Shown: in pieces, positions 1-7,009 of the stretch | Numbering within the stretch: the stretch's first letter is position 1 | How the letters are laid out: every line of letters starts with the position of its first letter | From: Candidatus Brocadia sp. WS118 | GTDB taxonomy: Bacteria > Planctomycetota > Brocadiia > Brocadiales > Brocadiaceae | Reading direction: 5' to 3' | NCBI GenBank assembly: GCA_007618135.1 | Contig: PHFX01000162.1 | Location: forward strand, 1-44,175 | DNA: 44,175 bases | Translations under genes and position numbers: made by a program | Notes under the pieces: generated by a model | Seen by the model: the letters and a program-made list of their open reading frames with translations, nothing else | Database searches by the model: none | Told to the model about the DNA's origin: nothing

Positions 1-58
1 GTTCCTGGAGTTCCCCCCCATAAGCAGGTAGCCTTCCCCACATTAACATATCAACCTG

Positions 59-415
59 ATGCGCCTTCCCCCAACCCTCCCGACCCGTTGGGTACGGGAC
101 AGGCTCTCCGAAGGAAGGGGAGTGGGCTATAAGGGGCGGCAAAATGGTGGTCTCCCCCCAACGCAATTGGGCGAATACATGGACAAGCTCGGCGAAAAAA
201 TTGGCTGGCTCGTATTCTTCGGCCGGGATGAAAGCTGTTGTCAACTGACAACTTGCATGCCTTCGCTACAAGCTACGGCAGCCGGAGAGGGTTATCTGCT
301 GTATGTACCCTCGGCCGCCTATGAACAAAAAACGGGTAAGCCTTATGACTATAGTCCGTCCTACCCCATAGAGACTTATAGCAATGAGAAGGGCTGGAAA
401 AAACAAGCGCCCTGA
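59..415 (+). pseudogene. Fragment with a possible PD-(D/E)XK nuclease-like tail
   Basis: An open frame of 118 codons starts in low-complexity, C-rich DNA. The only part that looks like protein is around residues 37-58 (LGEYMDKLGEKIGWLVFFGR). This resembles the C-terminal helix and strand of AAA-ATPase-associated PD-(D/E)XK nucleases (the 'YLDKLGLKEGWLVVFDR' type). An in-frame ATG at 179 begins just before this stretch. The next part (residues about 75-118, rich in Tyr, Ser and Pro) does not continue that family and I do not recognise it. I read the segment as joined remnants rather than a working gene. It lies in the eroded zone upstream of xisI. The family link rests on one short stretch and is uncertain. 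Confidence 0.25.
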
Positions 416-539
416 TCTTATATTCCATACACCTGTTGATAAAGGGGAAAAATTACCGTAAATTTGAATGAACCCCCAAGACAACTTTCAGCAGTAGCCT
501 CAGTAGCCTGCCTCTTAATAGTAAAAGGCTTCACAACCA

Positions 540-686
540 ATGGCGCACGATTTTTTTCACCATATAGTAAAAGCTGCTCTTGAAAAAGATGGTTGGGAAA
601 TTACACATGACCCCTATGAATTGCGGCTCGATAATGAAGAAAATAAAGCACTACGAAAAAATAATACTGGAAATACTTCAGAATGA
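540..686 (+). pseudogene. xisH remnant (N-terminal 34 codons only)
   Basis: The frame from the ATG at 540 reads MAHDFFHHIVKAALEKDGWE and then ITHDPYELRLDNEE. This matches the start of XisH-family proteins (fdxN element excision controlling factor; AHDxxHxxVKxALxKDGWxITxDPxxL). The family is normally about 135-140 residues. Here the homology stops near residue 34, exactly where the start of xisI (ATG at 634) begins in another frame. The frame then runs to a stop at 684-686 through XisI coding sequence. An internal deletion therefore removed about three quarters of xisH and fused its 5' end to xisI. XisH is related to the endonuclease fold, and the remnant lacks that fold's core, so it should be inactive. 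Confidence 0.7.
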
Positions 687-972
687 GGTCATAGAACGCC
701 CCCATTCTACAGTAGAAGACATTATTATTACTGATAACAGAGCGCACCACTACCAACTGATCAGAACCGGGTGGGAGGACAATCAACGCTTTGTATATAC
801 CATCGTTTTTCATTTTCACATCGATCCAAACGGCAAGATCTGGCTGCTGCAAAATAATACGGATATCCCGATTACGGATGAGCTGCTCCGGCGCGATGTA
901 CCGGCCTCCGATATCGTCCTGGGGTTTCATCCGCCGGAATACCGCCAGTATACGGGCTTCGCCGCTGCGTAA
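634..972 (+). CDS. xisI: XisI-family protein
   Basis: A 112-residue protein, full length for the XisI family (fdxN element excision controlling factor). Hallmarks include DNRAHHYQLIRTGW (residues about 32-45), the DPNGKIWLLQNNTDIPI stretch and a C-terminal DIVLGFHPPEYRQYTGFA. I chose the ATG at 634, giving MKKIKHYEK, because the 18 codons upstream (from 580) are xisH-derived DNA read in a different frame. XisI normally works with, or is encoded beside, XisH. XisH is broken here, so this is an orphan partner. In cyanobacteria XisH/XisI control excision of the fdxN element. Their role in Bacteroidota, where they are common and often near mobile DNA, is not established. Confidence 0.8.
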   Translation: MKKIKHYEKIILEILQNEVIERPHSTVEDIIITDNRAHHYQLIRTGWEDNQRFVYTIVFHFHIDPNGKIWLLQNNTDIPITDELLRRDVPASDIVLGFHPPEYRQYTGFAAA

Positions 973-1045
973 AAATCGTCACCAAATACCGAAGATGAAT
1001 TTCGGCATGCTGTTATTGCAGTCCAGAATAGTGGGAGTGTTCAAA

Positions 1046-1078
1046 GTTCCTGGGTTCCTGAGTTTCCGAGTTCCTGTA
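1046..1078 (+). repeat. GTTCCTG word repeat
   Basis: Short imperfect tandem words (GTTCCTGGGTTCCTGAG, then TTTCCGAGTTCCTG) occur in the spacer after xisI. The same word family is present at positions 1-14 (GTTCCTGGAGTTCC). It has no coding sense and is one of several word-like spacer repeats in this window. Confidence 0.5.
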
Positions 1079-1101
1079 AACCAGTGAGTTAGCGAAATAT
1101 C

Positions 1102-1188
1102 GAATTGCTGCAATCTTTTCAAGGATTAACTGCCGAGGATATTACCAATGCGATGCGCTATTACCAGGAGCATCTCGTTGCCAGATGA
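1102..1188 (+). pseudogene. DUF433 antitoxin-like C-terminal relic
   Basis: An open frame without a start codon encodes ELLQSFQGLTAEDITNAMRY followed by YQEHLVAR and a stop. The pattern of a 'FPGLTxEDIxxALxYYxxH' tail matches the end of DUF433 proteins, small antitoxin-like proteins usually paired with a PIN-like DUF5615 toxin. Nothing recognisable lies upstream and no toxin follows. I read it as the last 28 codons of a lost gene. The motif is short, so the assignment is moderate. The stop codon lies inside the left arm of the following inverted repeat. Confidence 0.4.
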
Positions 1189-1256
1189 CACCTTTCGCCT
1201 TTAAGCGATAGCGCTATCAGCTAAGGTTCAGTGAATAGGCGAAAGATGTCACCTGG
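1181..1256. repeat. Inverted-repeat element 4 (core TAGCGCT)
   Basis: The left arm CCAGATGACACCTTTCGCC (1181-1199) pairs with GGCGAAAGATGTCACCTGG (1238-1256), with 17 of 19 positions complementary. The 38-bp loop contains a perfect 12-bp palindrome, GATAGCGCTATC, at 1207-1218. The core resembles the TAGCGCT core of the element at 18001-18162. The left arm includes the stop codon of the DUF433-like relic. It could form a cruciform or RNA hairpin. The function is unknown. Confidence 0.6.
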
Positions 1257-1351
1257 CTGAGCACTAAACACATACTAAAGTTGTCGCCTCACAGGGCTTC
1301 ATCACTTCATCACCACATCACCACATCACTGCCTCCTTCACCCCTAAAAAC
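1257..1351. other. Spacer with CATCAC word repeat before the Wza-like gene
   Basis: The spacer upstream of the export lipoprotein holds repeated CATCAC/CACATCAC words at about 1300-1330. I see no reliable Bacteroidota promoter (TTG, about 19 bp, TANNTTTG) and no gene. The promoter of the export operon is probably here or further upstream, but I cannot locate it by eye. Confidence 0.4.
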
Positions 1352-2128
1352 ATGCTCAAATACCTCCTCTACATACTATTACTGATAATATCCCTAAGCT
1401 CCTGCGTCTCCCACGGCGACCTGCTCAACTTCTCCCAGGGCGCCGAATTCTCCGACGTGCCCGTCGACATCGACAACCTGCCCCAACTGGCTATACAGCC
1501 GGACGACCTGCTCTCCATCCGCATCAAGTCGCTCGACCCGGTGGCGGCAGAGCCGTTTAATGTGGACCCGCCGGGCATGGCGAATCTGCAGGCAGGCGGC
1601 GGCATGCGCCCCCTCATCGGCTACCTGGTGGCCCGCGACGGCACCATCGACTTCCCCATGCTGGGTTCTTTGACAGTAGCGGGGTTGAGCACCGATGAGG
1701 TGCGGCTGCTCCTGCTGGAAAAACTGGCGCCTTTCCTGAAAGACCCGGTGGTGATGGTGCGCTTCCTGAATTTTCGGATCACAGTATTAGGGGAAGTGGG
1801 AGGGCCAGGAACCTATTTCGTGGCCAACGAACGCGTCACCATCCTCGATATGATCGGCCAGGCCGGCGACATCACGCCCTACGGCAACCGCAGCAACGTA
1901 CTGGTTATCCGCGAACACAACGGGCAACGCACCTTCGGGCGGGTCAACCTGCAGGACCGGGATATCTTTAAATCTCCTTATTTTTACCTGCAGCAGAATG
2001 ATGTGGTGTACGTGGAGCCGCTGGAGATACGAACTGCTTCTATTCGGGACCAGTCGCAGCGGATACTGCCCTGGTTGTCGGCGATTACGGCCTTGACGAC
2101 GCTGGTGATTACGCTGAGTAGGCTGTAG
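1352..2128 (+). CDS. wza: Wza-like polysaccharide export lipoprotein
   Basis: An outer-membrane polysaccharide export protein of 258 residues. The N-terminus is a lipoprotein signal with hydrophobic residues 5-16 and a lipobox ending at Cys18 (SLSSC). A Poly_export domain begins near residue 47 (LAIQPDDLLSIRIKSLDP) and includes YLVARDGTIDFPMLGSLTVAG. An SLBB domain follows at about 143-205 (ITVLGEVGGPGTYFV and ILDMIGQAGDITPYGNRSNV). A hydrophobic C-terminal segment (about 239-256) ends the protein, as in short Bacteroidota Wza homologues. E. coli Wza is longer, at about 380 residues. It should form the export channel that partners the Wzc-like kinase encoded next. The ATG start is well placed before the signal peptide. 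Confidence 0.92.
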   Translation: MLKYLLYILLLIISLSSCVSHGDLLNFSQGAEFSDVPVDIDNLPQLAIQPDDLLSIRIKSLDPVAAEPFNVDPPGMANLQAGGGMRPLIGYLVARDGTIDFPMLGSLTVAGLSTDEVRLLLLEKLAPFLKDPVVMVRFLNFRITVLGEVGGPGTYFVANERVTILDMIGQAGDITPYGNRSNVLVIREHNGQRTFGRVNLQDRDIFKSPYFYLQQNDVVYVEPLEIRTASIRDQSQRILPWLSAITALTTLVITLSRL

Positions 2129-2146
2129 GGGGGATATGAGTTTAGA

Positions 2147-2200
2147 AGTTGAGGAGTTGAGGAGTTGAGGAGTTCAGGAGTTGAGGAGTTGAGGGGTTAG
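2147..2200. repeat. GAGGAGTT tandem words
   Basis: About six imperfect copies of an 8-bp unit (GTTGAGGA / GAGGAGTT), one carrying a T-to-C change (AGTTCAGGAG), directly follow the Wza-like gene. Reverse-complement copies (CCTCAACTCCTCAAC at 2439-2453, AACTCCTCAAC at 2480-2490) occur on the other side of the palindromic element at 2228-2406. The whole spacer 2147-2520 is therefore roughly symmetrical. It is non-coding. Confidence 0.7.
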
Positions 2201-2227
2201 ATGGGGATCAAAAACTTTGAAAATATG

Positions 2228-2406
2228 GTAACTATTTAGGTTGGCTTCCGAACGGCATTTTCTGCCTTTGTTCGCCCCAACCCTGAAGGGTGCAAAGGCA
2301 GAAAATGCCTGGCCTCCCTTTGCGCCGTCGCCGAAGCGGCTTTGGCGCATAGGCGACAGGGCTGGGGCAAAGCCGGGCATTTTCTGCCGCTGACCTAAAT
2401 AGTTAC
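2228..2406. repeat. Nested palindromic element 1 (core GCCCCAACCCTGAAGGG)
   Basis: The outer arms are GTAACTATTTAGGT (2228-2241) and its perfect complement ACCTAAATAGTTAC (2393-2406). Inside, a 17-bp word GGCATTTTCTGCCTTTG (2254-2270) is followed by the core GCCCCAACCCTGAAGGGTG (2274-2292). Next comes the perfect reverse complement of the word (2293-2309), then a complementary half-core CAGGGCTGGGGCAAA (2357-2371), then a third 13-bp copy of the word (2376-2388). The same word-core-word'-core'-word order occurs at 6736-6908 with different words but a similar core. It is non-coding and could fold into long hairpins. Terminator, cruciform or mobile-repeat roles are all possible. Confidence 0.75.
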
Positions 2407-2534
2407 GTTTTTTGAACAGTTTCGAGGGCTGAGTGAGACCTCAACTCCTCAACTACCCAAGCCCTACACATAGCCCCTAAACTCCTCAACTAAACAAGCC
2501 CTGACACAGCCCCTCAACTACCACAAACAACACC
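2407..2534. other. Leader region before the kinase gene, with CTCAACT repeats
   Basis: Two imperfect tandem copies of a roughly 36-bp unit (CTCAACTACCCAAGCCCTAC at about 2449 and CTCAACTAAACAAGCCCTGA at about 2486) lie between the palindromic element and the start of the kinase gene. They are complementary to the GAGGAGTT words at 2147-2200. I see no ORF and no clear ribosome-binding site or promoter. Confidence 0.45.
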
Positions 2535-4937
2535 TTGAATAATAATACCTTAAACAACAACAACCTACCCTCCCCCCCGGAGCAGCAGGACGACCCCATC
2601 GATGTGCGGGAGCTCGTCATGAGCATCCTGCGCAACTGGTACTGGATTGGGCTTTGCGTGGGCATTGCTTTCTTTGCGGCGCGGTTTTACCTGCGCTACT
2701 CCGTGCCCTTGTACCAGGCCAGCGGGCAGATTCTCATCAAAGAAGACGCCAATAGCGGAGGCGCGCTCTCGGAAGAAGCCGTGCTGCAGGAAATCGGCAT
2801 CCTCAAATCCGGCAATAAGTTGGTGAATGAGATACAAATCCTGAAATCGCGCACCCTGATGCAGGAAGTCGTCAACAAGCTGGGGCTGGACGTGCAGTAC
2901 GTCGGGCAGGGGCGGATAAAGGATAGCGAGCTGTATGGCAACTCTCCCATTGTAGTGGATTCCGTACACTGGGGGGATGAAAAGCAAAGCGCAACGCTTG
3001 AAGTAGATATGCAGGGGGAATTGGACTACACCTACTTTGGGGAAGAGGAGGAGAAGAGCACCCACAATTTTGGACAAGCGCTTATCATCAAAAAGGATAC
3101 CTTCTGGCTAAGCCGGAACCCCAGCGCGGAAAGGAATATCCGCCTGCAGATCAAAATTGGGCAGGGGCCAGGGAGATACCTGCAAAAACTGAAGATCAAT
3201 ACCGTAGGCGATTATTCAAATGTGCTTGCGCTCGAAATGCAAGATCCCGTACCCCAAAAAGCCGCCGACATCTTGAATACACTGATCGAAGAGTACAATC
3301 AGGCGGCTATCGACGATAAAAACCAGGTGGCCAAAAAGACGCTGGAATTTATCGACGAGCGGCTGCGATTGCTGACGGATGAGCTCGGTAGCGTAGAGGG
3401 CGGGTTGGAAAGCTATAAAGAACGCAATAATATCCCCGGTGAAACCAGTACAGCCGTTAGTTTTGTGCTAGGTGAAGTTGCGCGGTACGACAACGAACTA
3501 ACGCAGCAACAAATCAAGCTCGAACTGCTGCGCTCGGTGGAAGAGATGTTGAGCGGAGATGTGGAGCAATACGAGCTCATCCCCGCCAATATTGTGCTGG
3601 GCGATGCCGCCGGGCTCGACCAGCAGATTGCGAGCTACAACGGATTGCTGCTCGAGCGCGAGCGCTTCAAGCGCTCCGCCGGGACGGGCAACCCGCAATT
3701 GCAGAGCCTCAACCAACAACTGGCCGGCATGCGGCAAAATATTGTGCAAAGCGTACGGGCGCTGCGGCAGAACCTGCAACTGTCGGCCCGGGAGACACAG
3801 CAAAAGCTCAGCCAACTGCAAAACCGCATCGACCAGGTTCCCCGGCAGGAGCGGGAACTGCTGGAAATCAAGCGGCAGCAGAATATCAAGGAAGCGCTTT
3901 ACCTGTTTTTGCTGCAGAAGAAAGAAGAAACTGCGCTTTCGGCGGCGATTACAGTGCCGAATGCGCGGGTGATCGATCCGGCGATAGCAAGCGGTGCGCC
4001 GATCTCGCCCAAGCCCATGCAAATATATGCAATATTTCTAATGCTTGGCTTTACGCTGCCGGTTGGGCTCATTTTCCTGAGAGAAATGCTCGATGATAAA
4101 ATCTACAGCGAAGCCGACATCAAGGGGCTGACCGCAACTCCGGTATTGGGCGCCATCGCGCAGAATAAAACTGATAATCCTATTGTTGTTAAAGCCAACA
4201 GCCGTACCGCCATTGCGGAGATGTTCCGCTTGCTGCGCACCAACCTAAACTACCTCTCCGGAGGGAATGCACAACAGAGCATATTGATCACTTCGGGCAT
4301 GGGTGGCGACGGGAAAACCTTTATCGCTATTAATCTGGGCATCAGCCTTTCGCTGGCAAAGAAAAAGGTGGTCATCCTGGGCATGGACCTGCGCAAGCCC
4401 AAACTCAGTAAGTATCTGATGGAGCAATCGGATTACGAAAATGTGGGGCTAACCAATTATCTGGTAAGCGAAATGATCCCGCAGGAGATTATTTACCCGA
4501 CCGGCATCAATGATGAGCTTTACTTTATGCCCAGCGGGCCGGTGCCGCCCAACCCGGCGGAATTGCTGAGCACGCCCAAGTTGAATATTTTATTTGAATA
4601 CCTCAGGGAGCAGTTTGACTACATCGTCATCGATACGGCGCCGGTGGGGCTGGTGGCGGATGCCTTTTTGCTGGAGCCTTATACCGATATCTCCCTCTTT
4701 GCGGTGCGCTACGCTAATACGCCAAAGGAGATGATTAAAGGGCTGGAGGAAATGCGGCGGGATGGGAAACTGAAAAACCCGGCCATCGTGCTGAATGGGG
4801 TGAAGAAGGGAAAGGGGTATGGGTATGGATATGGGTATGGGTATGGGTATGGGTATGGATATGGATATGGGTATGGGTATTATGAAGAGGATGGCAAAAA
4901 AAGCTGGATTCGTAAATTGATGCGCAAAAAATCTTGA
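2535..4937 (+). CDS. wzc: Wzc-like tyrosine autokinase / polysaccharide co-polymerase
   Basis: An inner-membrane protein of 800 residues that controls chain length and export. A Wzz domain opens with a first membrane segment at about residues 35-55 (WYWIGLCVGIAFFAARFYL), then a periplasmic coiled-coil region (about 250-470). A second membrane segment (about 495-515) follows the Pro-rich GAPISPKPMQIYA. The cytoplasmic BY-kinase has Walker A GMGGDGKT (588-595, Lys594), Walker A' around Asp618 (ILGMDLRKP) and Walker B IVIDTAP (Asp700). The C-terminus is a run of eleven Gly-Tyr pairs plus one Tyr (761-783), then 17 residues. This is the tyrosine cluster where BY-kinases autophosphorylate. The start is TTG at 2535, because homology covers the region upstream of the first in-frame ATG (about 2619). 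The stop overlaps the start of the next gene. Confidence 0.93.
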   Translation: MNNNTLNNNNLPSPPEQQDDPIDVRELVMSILRNWYWIGLCVGIAFFAARFYLRYSVPLYQASGQILIKEDANSGGALSEEAVLQEIGILKSGNKLVNEIQILKSRTLMQEVVNKLGLDVQYVGQGRIKDSELYGNSPIVVDSVHWGDEKQSATLEVDMQGELDYTYFGEEEEKSTHNFGQALIIKKDTFWLSRNPSAERNIRLQIKIGQGPGRYLQKLKINTVGDYSNVLALEMQDPVPQKAADILNTLIEEYNQAAIDDKNQVAKKTLEFIDERLRLLTDELGSVEGGLESYKERNNIPGETSTAVSFVLGEVARYDNELTQQQIKLELLRSVEEMLSGDVEQYELIPANIVLGDAAGLDQQIASYNGLLLERERFKRSAGTGNPQLQSLNQQLAGMRQNIVQSVRALRQNLQLSARETQQKLSQLQNRIDQVPRQERELLEIKRQQNIKEALYLFLLQKKEETALSAAITVPNARVIDPAIASGAPISPKPMQIYAIFLMLGFTLPVGLIFLREMLDDKIYSEADIKGLTATPVLGAIAQNKTDNPIVVKANSRTAIAEMFRLLRTNLNYLSGGNAQQSILITSGMGGDGKTFIAINLGISLSLAKKKVVILGMDLRKPKLSKYLMEQSDYENVGLTNYLVSEMIPQEIIYPTGINDELYFMPSGPVPPNPAELLSTPKLNILFEYLREQFDYIVIDTAPVGLVADAFLLEPYTDISLFAVRYANTPKEMIKGLEEMRRDGKLKNPAIVLNGVKKGKGYGYGYGYGYGYGYGYGYGYGYYEEDGKKSWIRKLMRKKS
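4815..4883 (+). repeat. GGGTAT hexanucleotide repeat encoding the Tyr tail
   Basis: Eleven tandem copies of GGGTAT or GGATAT, followed by one TAT, encode the alternating Gly-Tyr tail of the Wzc-like kinase. The unit is two codons, so slippage adds or removes one Gly-Tyr pair without a frameshift. The GGA variants are at units 3, 8 and 9. Confidence 0.95.
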
Positions 4938-6733
4938 AGCCACTGAAAAGGCTCCTTAAAAGCACGCTCCCTCACCTCGCCTACTTCTATAGCCACCTCC
5001 GCTATCGGTTGTTGCTGTTGCTGGCCGTCAGCATCCTGGTGGGGTTGCTGGACGGTCTGGGCCTGGCTATGTTCCTCCCCTTGTTGGAACTGGTGGCCGA
5101 TAAAGATGCTACCGCCACTTCAGAGCAGATGGGGAACCTGGCTTTTATCCTGGATGGTTTGAAAGGGTTGGGGTGGGAACTCAATCTTTCAGTAGTTTTA
5201 TTCACCATGCTTTTCTTTTTTGTCCTGAAGGGAGCAGCAAAGTGGCTCGAAACCTATTTAGGGGTCGTTTACCAACAATATTTCATCAGTAAAGTACGAG
5301 TTGAGAACATCGATGCCCTCACGAATTATAGCTACCATGCTTTTGCGACGGCCGATGCCGGCGCCATTCAAAACACGCTGAGCGGGGAAGTAGAGCGCGT
5401 TGTGCAAGCGTACAGGAATTATAGCCAAATAATGCAGCAGCTCGTTATGGTCGTCACCTATGCGGCCTTAGCTTTTATAGCCAACCCGGAATTTGCTGCA
5501 CTTGTAGTTGTCGGCGGAACTGTATCAAATTTTTTGTTTAGTGCCCTGTATAAAAAGACAAAACAATTATCAAAACAATTGGTCATCAGCAACCACTCTT
5601 TCCAAGGCTTACTAATCCAGAAAGTGGCTTTTTTTAAATACCTGAAAGCCACCGGAAGTATCCGGCAATATGCCCGAAATTTAAAAGAAAAGGTATATGA
5701 GATAGAAGATGCTGTAAGAAAAATTGGCATACTCAACAGTATTATGGCAGGGGTGCGCGAACCGCTAATGATTGGCATTGTGGTTGCCGTGATACTGATA
5801 CAGGTAAAAGTGTTCGGAGGGAGCCTCGCTACCATTATCCTCAGCTTGCTTTTCTTTTATCGCGGTTTGAATTCAGTAATGACGCTGCAAACGTCCTATA
5901 ATAAATTTTTGAGTTTTTCCGGTTCTTTGATCAACATGACCGATTTTGTTACCGGACTCAGGGCACATAAGGAAAAAACCGGCAGTTTAAAAGCTTCTGG
6001 CTCAAGCCAGATTGTATTAGAAAATATGTCCTTCAGCTATGTCGGTGACGAATGGATTGTACGGGATATCAATGTGTCTGTGCACCGGAACGAAACCCTG
6101 GCCCTCGTTGGTGAAAGCGGCTCAGGAAAAACGACCCTGATGAATATTCTGAGCGGATTGCTGGCCCCCACAGAAGGGCGAATGCTGATTGATAATGTGG
6201 ATAGCCGGGAGATTTATATGCCCGGCTTTCAAAAACGCATCGGCTATATCACCCAGGAACCCGTGATCTTTGATGATACCATCTTTAATAATGTCACCTT
6301 CTGGGCGAAAAAAACACCGGAAAACCAGCAGCGATTCACGGAAGCCTTGTGGAAAGCCAGCATCCTCAATTTTGTGATGGAGCAGCCGGAACAAGAAGAT
6401 GCCCGACTGGGAAATAATGGGATCAACCTTAGCGGAGGGCAAAAGCAACGCATCTCTATTGCCCGTGAATTGTACAAAGAAGTAGATTTCTTGTTTATGG
6501 ATGAAGCGACCTCTGCCTTGGATTCTGAGACGGAACGAGCCATACAGGAAAATATCGATCAACTGAAAGGGCATTATACCATCCTGATTATTGCGCACCG
6601 CTTGTCGACTATAAAGAATGCAGACCGGGTAGTGGTGTTAAGTAAAGGCGAGATTGAACGGATCGGCTCCTATCGGGAGTTGATTATACAATCAAGTGCA
6701 TTTAAACGTATGGTGGAACTGCAAGAACTGTAG
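4934..6733 (+). CDS. ABC exporter (fused membrane and ATPase domains), candidate flippase
   Basis: A 599-residue half-transporter with an N-terminal six-helix ABC_membrane domain (about 20-320) and a C-terminal ATPase. Walker A is GESGSGKT (393-400), the signature is LSGGQ (499-503), and Walker B ends at Asp523-Glu524 (FLFMDEA), followed by a His switch (IIAHRLS). The architecture is that of MsbA/PglK/Wzk lipid-linked glycan flippases. The TTG start at 4934 overlaps the kinase stop (TTGA), so the two are translationally linked. There is no in-frame ATG before the first helix region. Because the window has no Wzx, I infer that this protein may flip the lipid-linked repeat. A general exporter role cannot be excluded from sequence alone. 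Confidence 0.85.
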   Translation: MKPLKRLLKSTLPHLAYFYSHLRYRLLLLLAVSILVGLLDGLGLAMFLPLLELVADKDATATSEQMGNLAFILDGLKGLGWELNLSVVLFTMLFFFVLKGAAKWLETYLGVVYQQYFISKVRVENIDALTNYSYHAFATADAGAIQNTLSGEVERVVQAYRNYSQIMQQLVMVVTYAALAFIANPEFAALVVVGGTVSNFLFSALYKKTKQLSKQLVISNHSFQGLLIQKVAFFKYLKATGSIRQYARNLKEKVYEIEDAVRKIGILNSIMAGVREPLMIGIVVAVILIQVKVFGGSLATIILSLLFFYRGLNSVMTLQTSYNKFLSFSGSLINMTDFVTGLRAHKEKTGSLKASGSSQIVLENMSFSYVGDEWIVRDINVSVHRNETLALVGESGSGKTTLMNILSGLLAPTEGRMLIDNVDSREIYMPGFQKRIGYITQEPVIFDDTIFNNVTFWAKKTPENQQRFTEALWKASILNFVMEQPEQEDARLGNNGINLSGGQKQRISIARELYKEVDFLFMDEATSALDSETERAIQENIDQLKGHYTILIIAHRLSTIKNADRVVVLSKGEIERIGSYRELIIQSSAFKRMVELQEL

Positions 6734-6735
6734 CG

Positions 6736-6908
6736 AAGGGTTTTCTCATAAAAAATATTTGCGCTAAAAAACGACCCGAAAGGTCAAAAATCGCTGAAAT
6801 TTGCCCCAGCCCTAAAGGGAGTTTCAGCGATTTTCAACCTTTCTCCCTTTAGGGCCGGGGCAAAAAAGGTTGAAAATTGCTGAAACGGATTTTTATGAGA
6901 AAGCCCTT
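6736..6908. repeat. Nested palindromic element 2 (core GCCCCAGCCCTAAAGGGAG)
   Basis: The outer arms AAGGGTTTTCTCATAAAAA (6736-6754) and TTTTTATGAGAAAGCCCTT (6890-6908) match with one mismatch. The word AAAATCGCTGAAA (6787-6799) is followed by the core GCCCCAGCCCTAAAGGGAG (6803-6821). Next come the inverted word (6822-6834), the inverted core CTCCCTTTAGGGCCGGGGC (6843-6861, one mismatch) and a third word copy AAAATTGCTGAAA (6873-6885). AACCTTT/AAAGGTT also flank the second core. The element follows the ABC exporter stop closely and may also terminate its transcript. It shares design and core with the element at 2228-2406. Confidence 0.75.
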
Positions 6909-7009
6909 AAACTTTAGCGTTATGTTATCAAGTATCAACTTGTAAAAACAGGTGCAAATTACGAAGAAACCCAAATACCCCCTCTTAAACTTTCCCCTTA
7001 TCCCTTTAA

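Noticed and set aside
1181-1256. Possible integron attC site
   Set aside because: The inverted repeat lacks recognisable R and L boxes (GTTRRRY/RYYYAAC), and no integrase or cassette array is present.
2174-2380. Minus-strand frame of 68 codons in the spacer between the wza- and wzc-like genes
   Set aside because: It lies wholly in the palindromic element and the GAGGAGTT words; repeated segments in the protein reflect the repeat.
4735-4965. Antisense frame encoding runs of His-Thr/Ile-Pro opposite the kinase tail
   Set aside because: It is only the reverse reading of the GGGTAT repeat that encodes the tyrosine tail. It has no start context and no family similarity.
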